A DNA stretch of 13,724 nucleotides from DATGKD01 sp035294855 (GTDB lineage: Bacteria; Actinomycetota; Acidimicrobiia; Acidimicrobiales; UBA8190), in the NCBI GenBank assembly GCA_035294855.1, contig DATGKD010000137.1, forward strand, positions 1 to 13,724, read 5' to 3'. The notes below the pieces were generated by a model. The model was not told where the DNA came from. It was given only the letters and a program-made list of their open reading frames with translations, and made no database searches. The position numbers and the translations under genes were made by a program. Position 1 is the stretch's first letter. Each line of letters begins with the position of its first letter. Below are positions 13,367 through 13,724 of this stretch, piece by piece.

Positions 13367-13724
13367 GTGACAGGGGGCCGTCGCCTGGGCAAATGGCTCG
13401 CTGTCGCCGTCGTCCCGGTGCTCGTCGTGCTCGGCGCGGCCGGCCCGGCGAGCGCTCATGCGTACCTGGAATCGTCCCAGCCGGGCACCTCGGCGGTGCT
13501 CACGAGCCCCCCGAGGCAGGTGGTGCTGCACTTCGACGAGCCCGTCGAAATCGACTTCGGCTCGATCCGCGTGCTGGGCCCGACGGGTGGCCGCGTCGAC
13601 GAGGGAGGGACCCACCACCTGCCCGGGGACGACTCGTCGGTCGCGATCGCGTTGCCGGCCGGACTGGCCAAGGGGACCTACGTCGTGGCGTGGCGCGTCA
13701 TCTCGGCGGACTCGCATCCCGTCC
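13367..13724 (+). CDS. copC: CopC-like periplasmic/extracytoplasmic copper-binding protein (3' end outside the window)
   Basis: The frame starts at GTG 13367 and runs off the right edge (119 codons seen). It opens with a signal peptide (GRRLGKWLAVAVVPVLVVLG) cut after ASA, so the mature protein would begin HAYLESSQPG with His as residue 1, the N-terminal copper ligand of CopC. The remaining visible part is typical CopC (PF04234): SPPRQVVLHFDEPVE, IRVLGPTGG, LPAGLAKGTYVVAWRVIS and ADSHPV, whose Asp and His are the other expected Cu(II) ligands. CopC binds copper tightly outside the membrane and often precedes or is fused to CopD/YcnJ; the next gene cannot be seen. It is divergent from the copper monooxygenase, with about 40 bp between preferred starts, which suggests shared control and copper supply (inference). 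Confidence 0.85.
   Translation, partial: MTGGRRLGKWLAVAVVPVLVVLGAAGPASAHAYLESSQPGTSAVLTSPPRQVVLHFDEPVEIDFGSIRVLGPTGGRVDEGGTHHLPGDDSSVAIALPAGLAKGTYVVAWRVISADSHPV

Overview
The window is about 13.7 kb of very GC-rich DNA with dense gene packing and strong GC bias at third codon positions. F420-dependent luciferase-like oxidoreductases, a complete igr-type sterol side-chain operon with KstR-like operators, and GTG starts together point to an actinobacterium (Actinomycetota). The flanking genes do not match the mycobacterial or rhodococcal neighbourhood I know. An Acidimicrobiia-like lineage is my guess, not something the sequence proves. No tRNA, rRNA, CRISPR array, insertion sequence or phage gene was seen.

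Layout. (1) Positions 2-937, + strand: the 3' part or whole of a single-pass membrane protein with a Pro/Thr-rich outer tail. (2) Positions 998-4275, - strand: a three-gene run transcribed as P450 (CYP125-like), then a TIGR03619-type LLM oxidoreductase, then an Rv3520c-type LLM oxidoreductase. (3) Positions 4276-4534: a divergent control region with two KstR-like inverted repeats, one per transcription direction, each beside a plausible -10 element. (4) Positions 4535-9558, + strand: five genes joined by 1- or 4-nt overlaps, resembling fadE29 (chsE2), chsH2, fadE28 (chsE1), chsH1 and ltp2. (5) Position 9614 to the end: unrelated surface and secreted proteins. These are a small lipoprotein (+), a secreted protein with eight Cys-pair repeats (-), a PHM-like copper monooxygenase (-) and the 5' part of a CopC copper-binding protein (+).

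How the genes work together. In Mycobacterium tuberculosis the homologous igr genes remove the last three-carbon piece of the cholesterol side chain. CYP125 oxidises the terminal carbon to open side-chain beta-oxidation. The FadE28-FadE29 heteromer desaturates the 3-oxo-4-pregnene-20-carboxyl-CoA intermediate, ChsH1-ChsH2 hydrates it, and Ltp2, docked on the DUF35 domain of ChsH2, releases the C17-keto steroid and propionyl-CoA by retro-aldol cleavage. Here all those subunits are present with their expected residues, but the acyl-CoA dehydrogenase genes are separated by chsH2, and cyp125 is divergent and paired with two F420 enzymes. The second half of the window suggests extracellular copper chemistry: all six PHM-type copper ligands sit in a secreted monooxygenase encoded divergently from a CopC whose predicted mature N-terminus is His.
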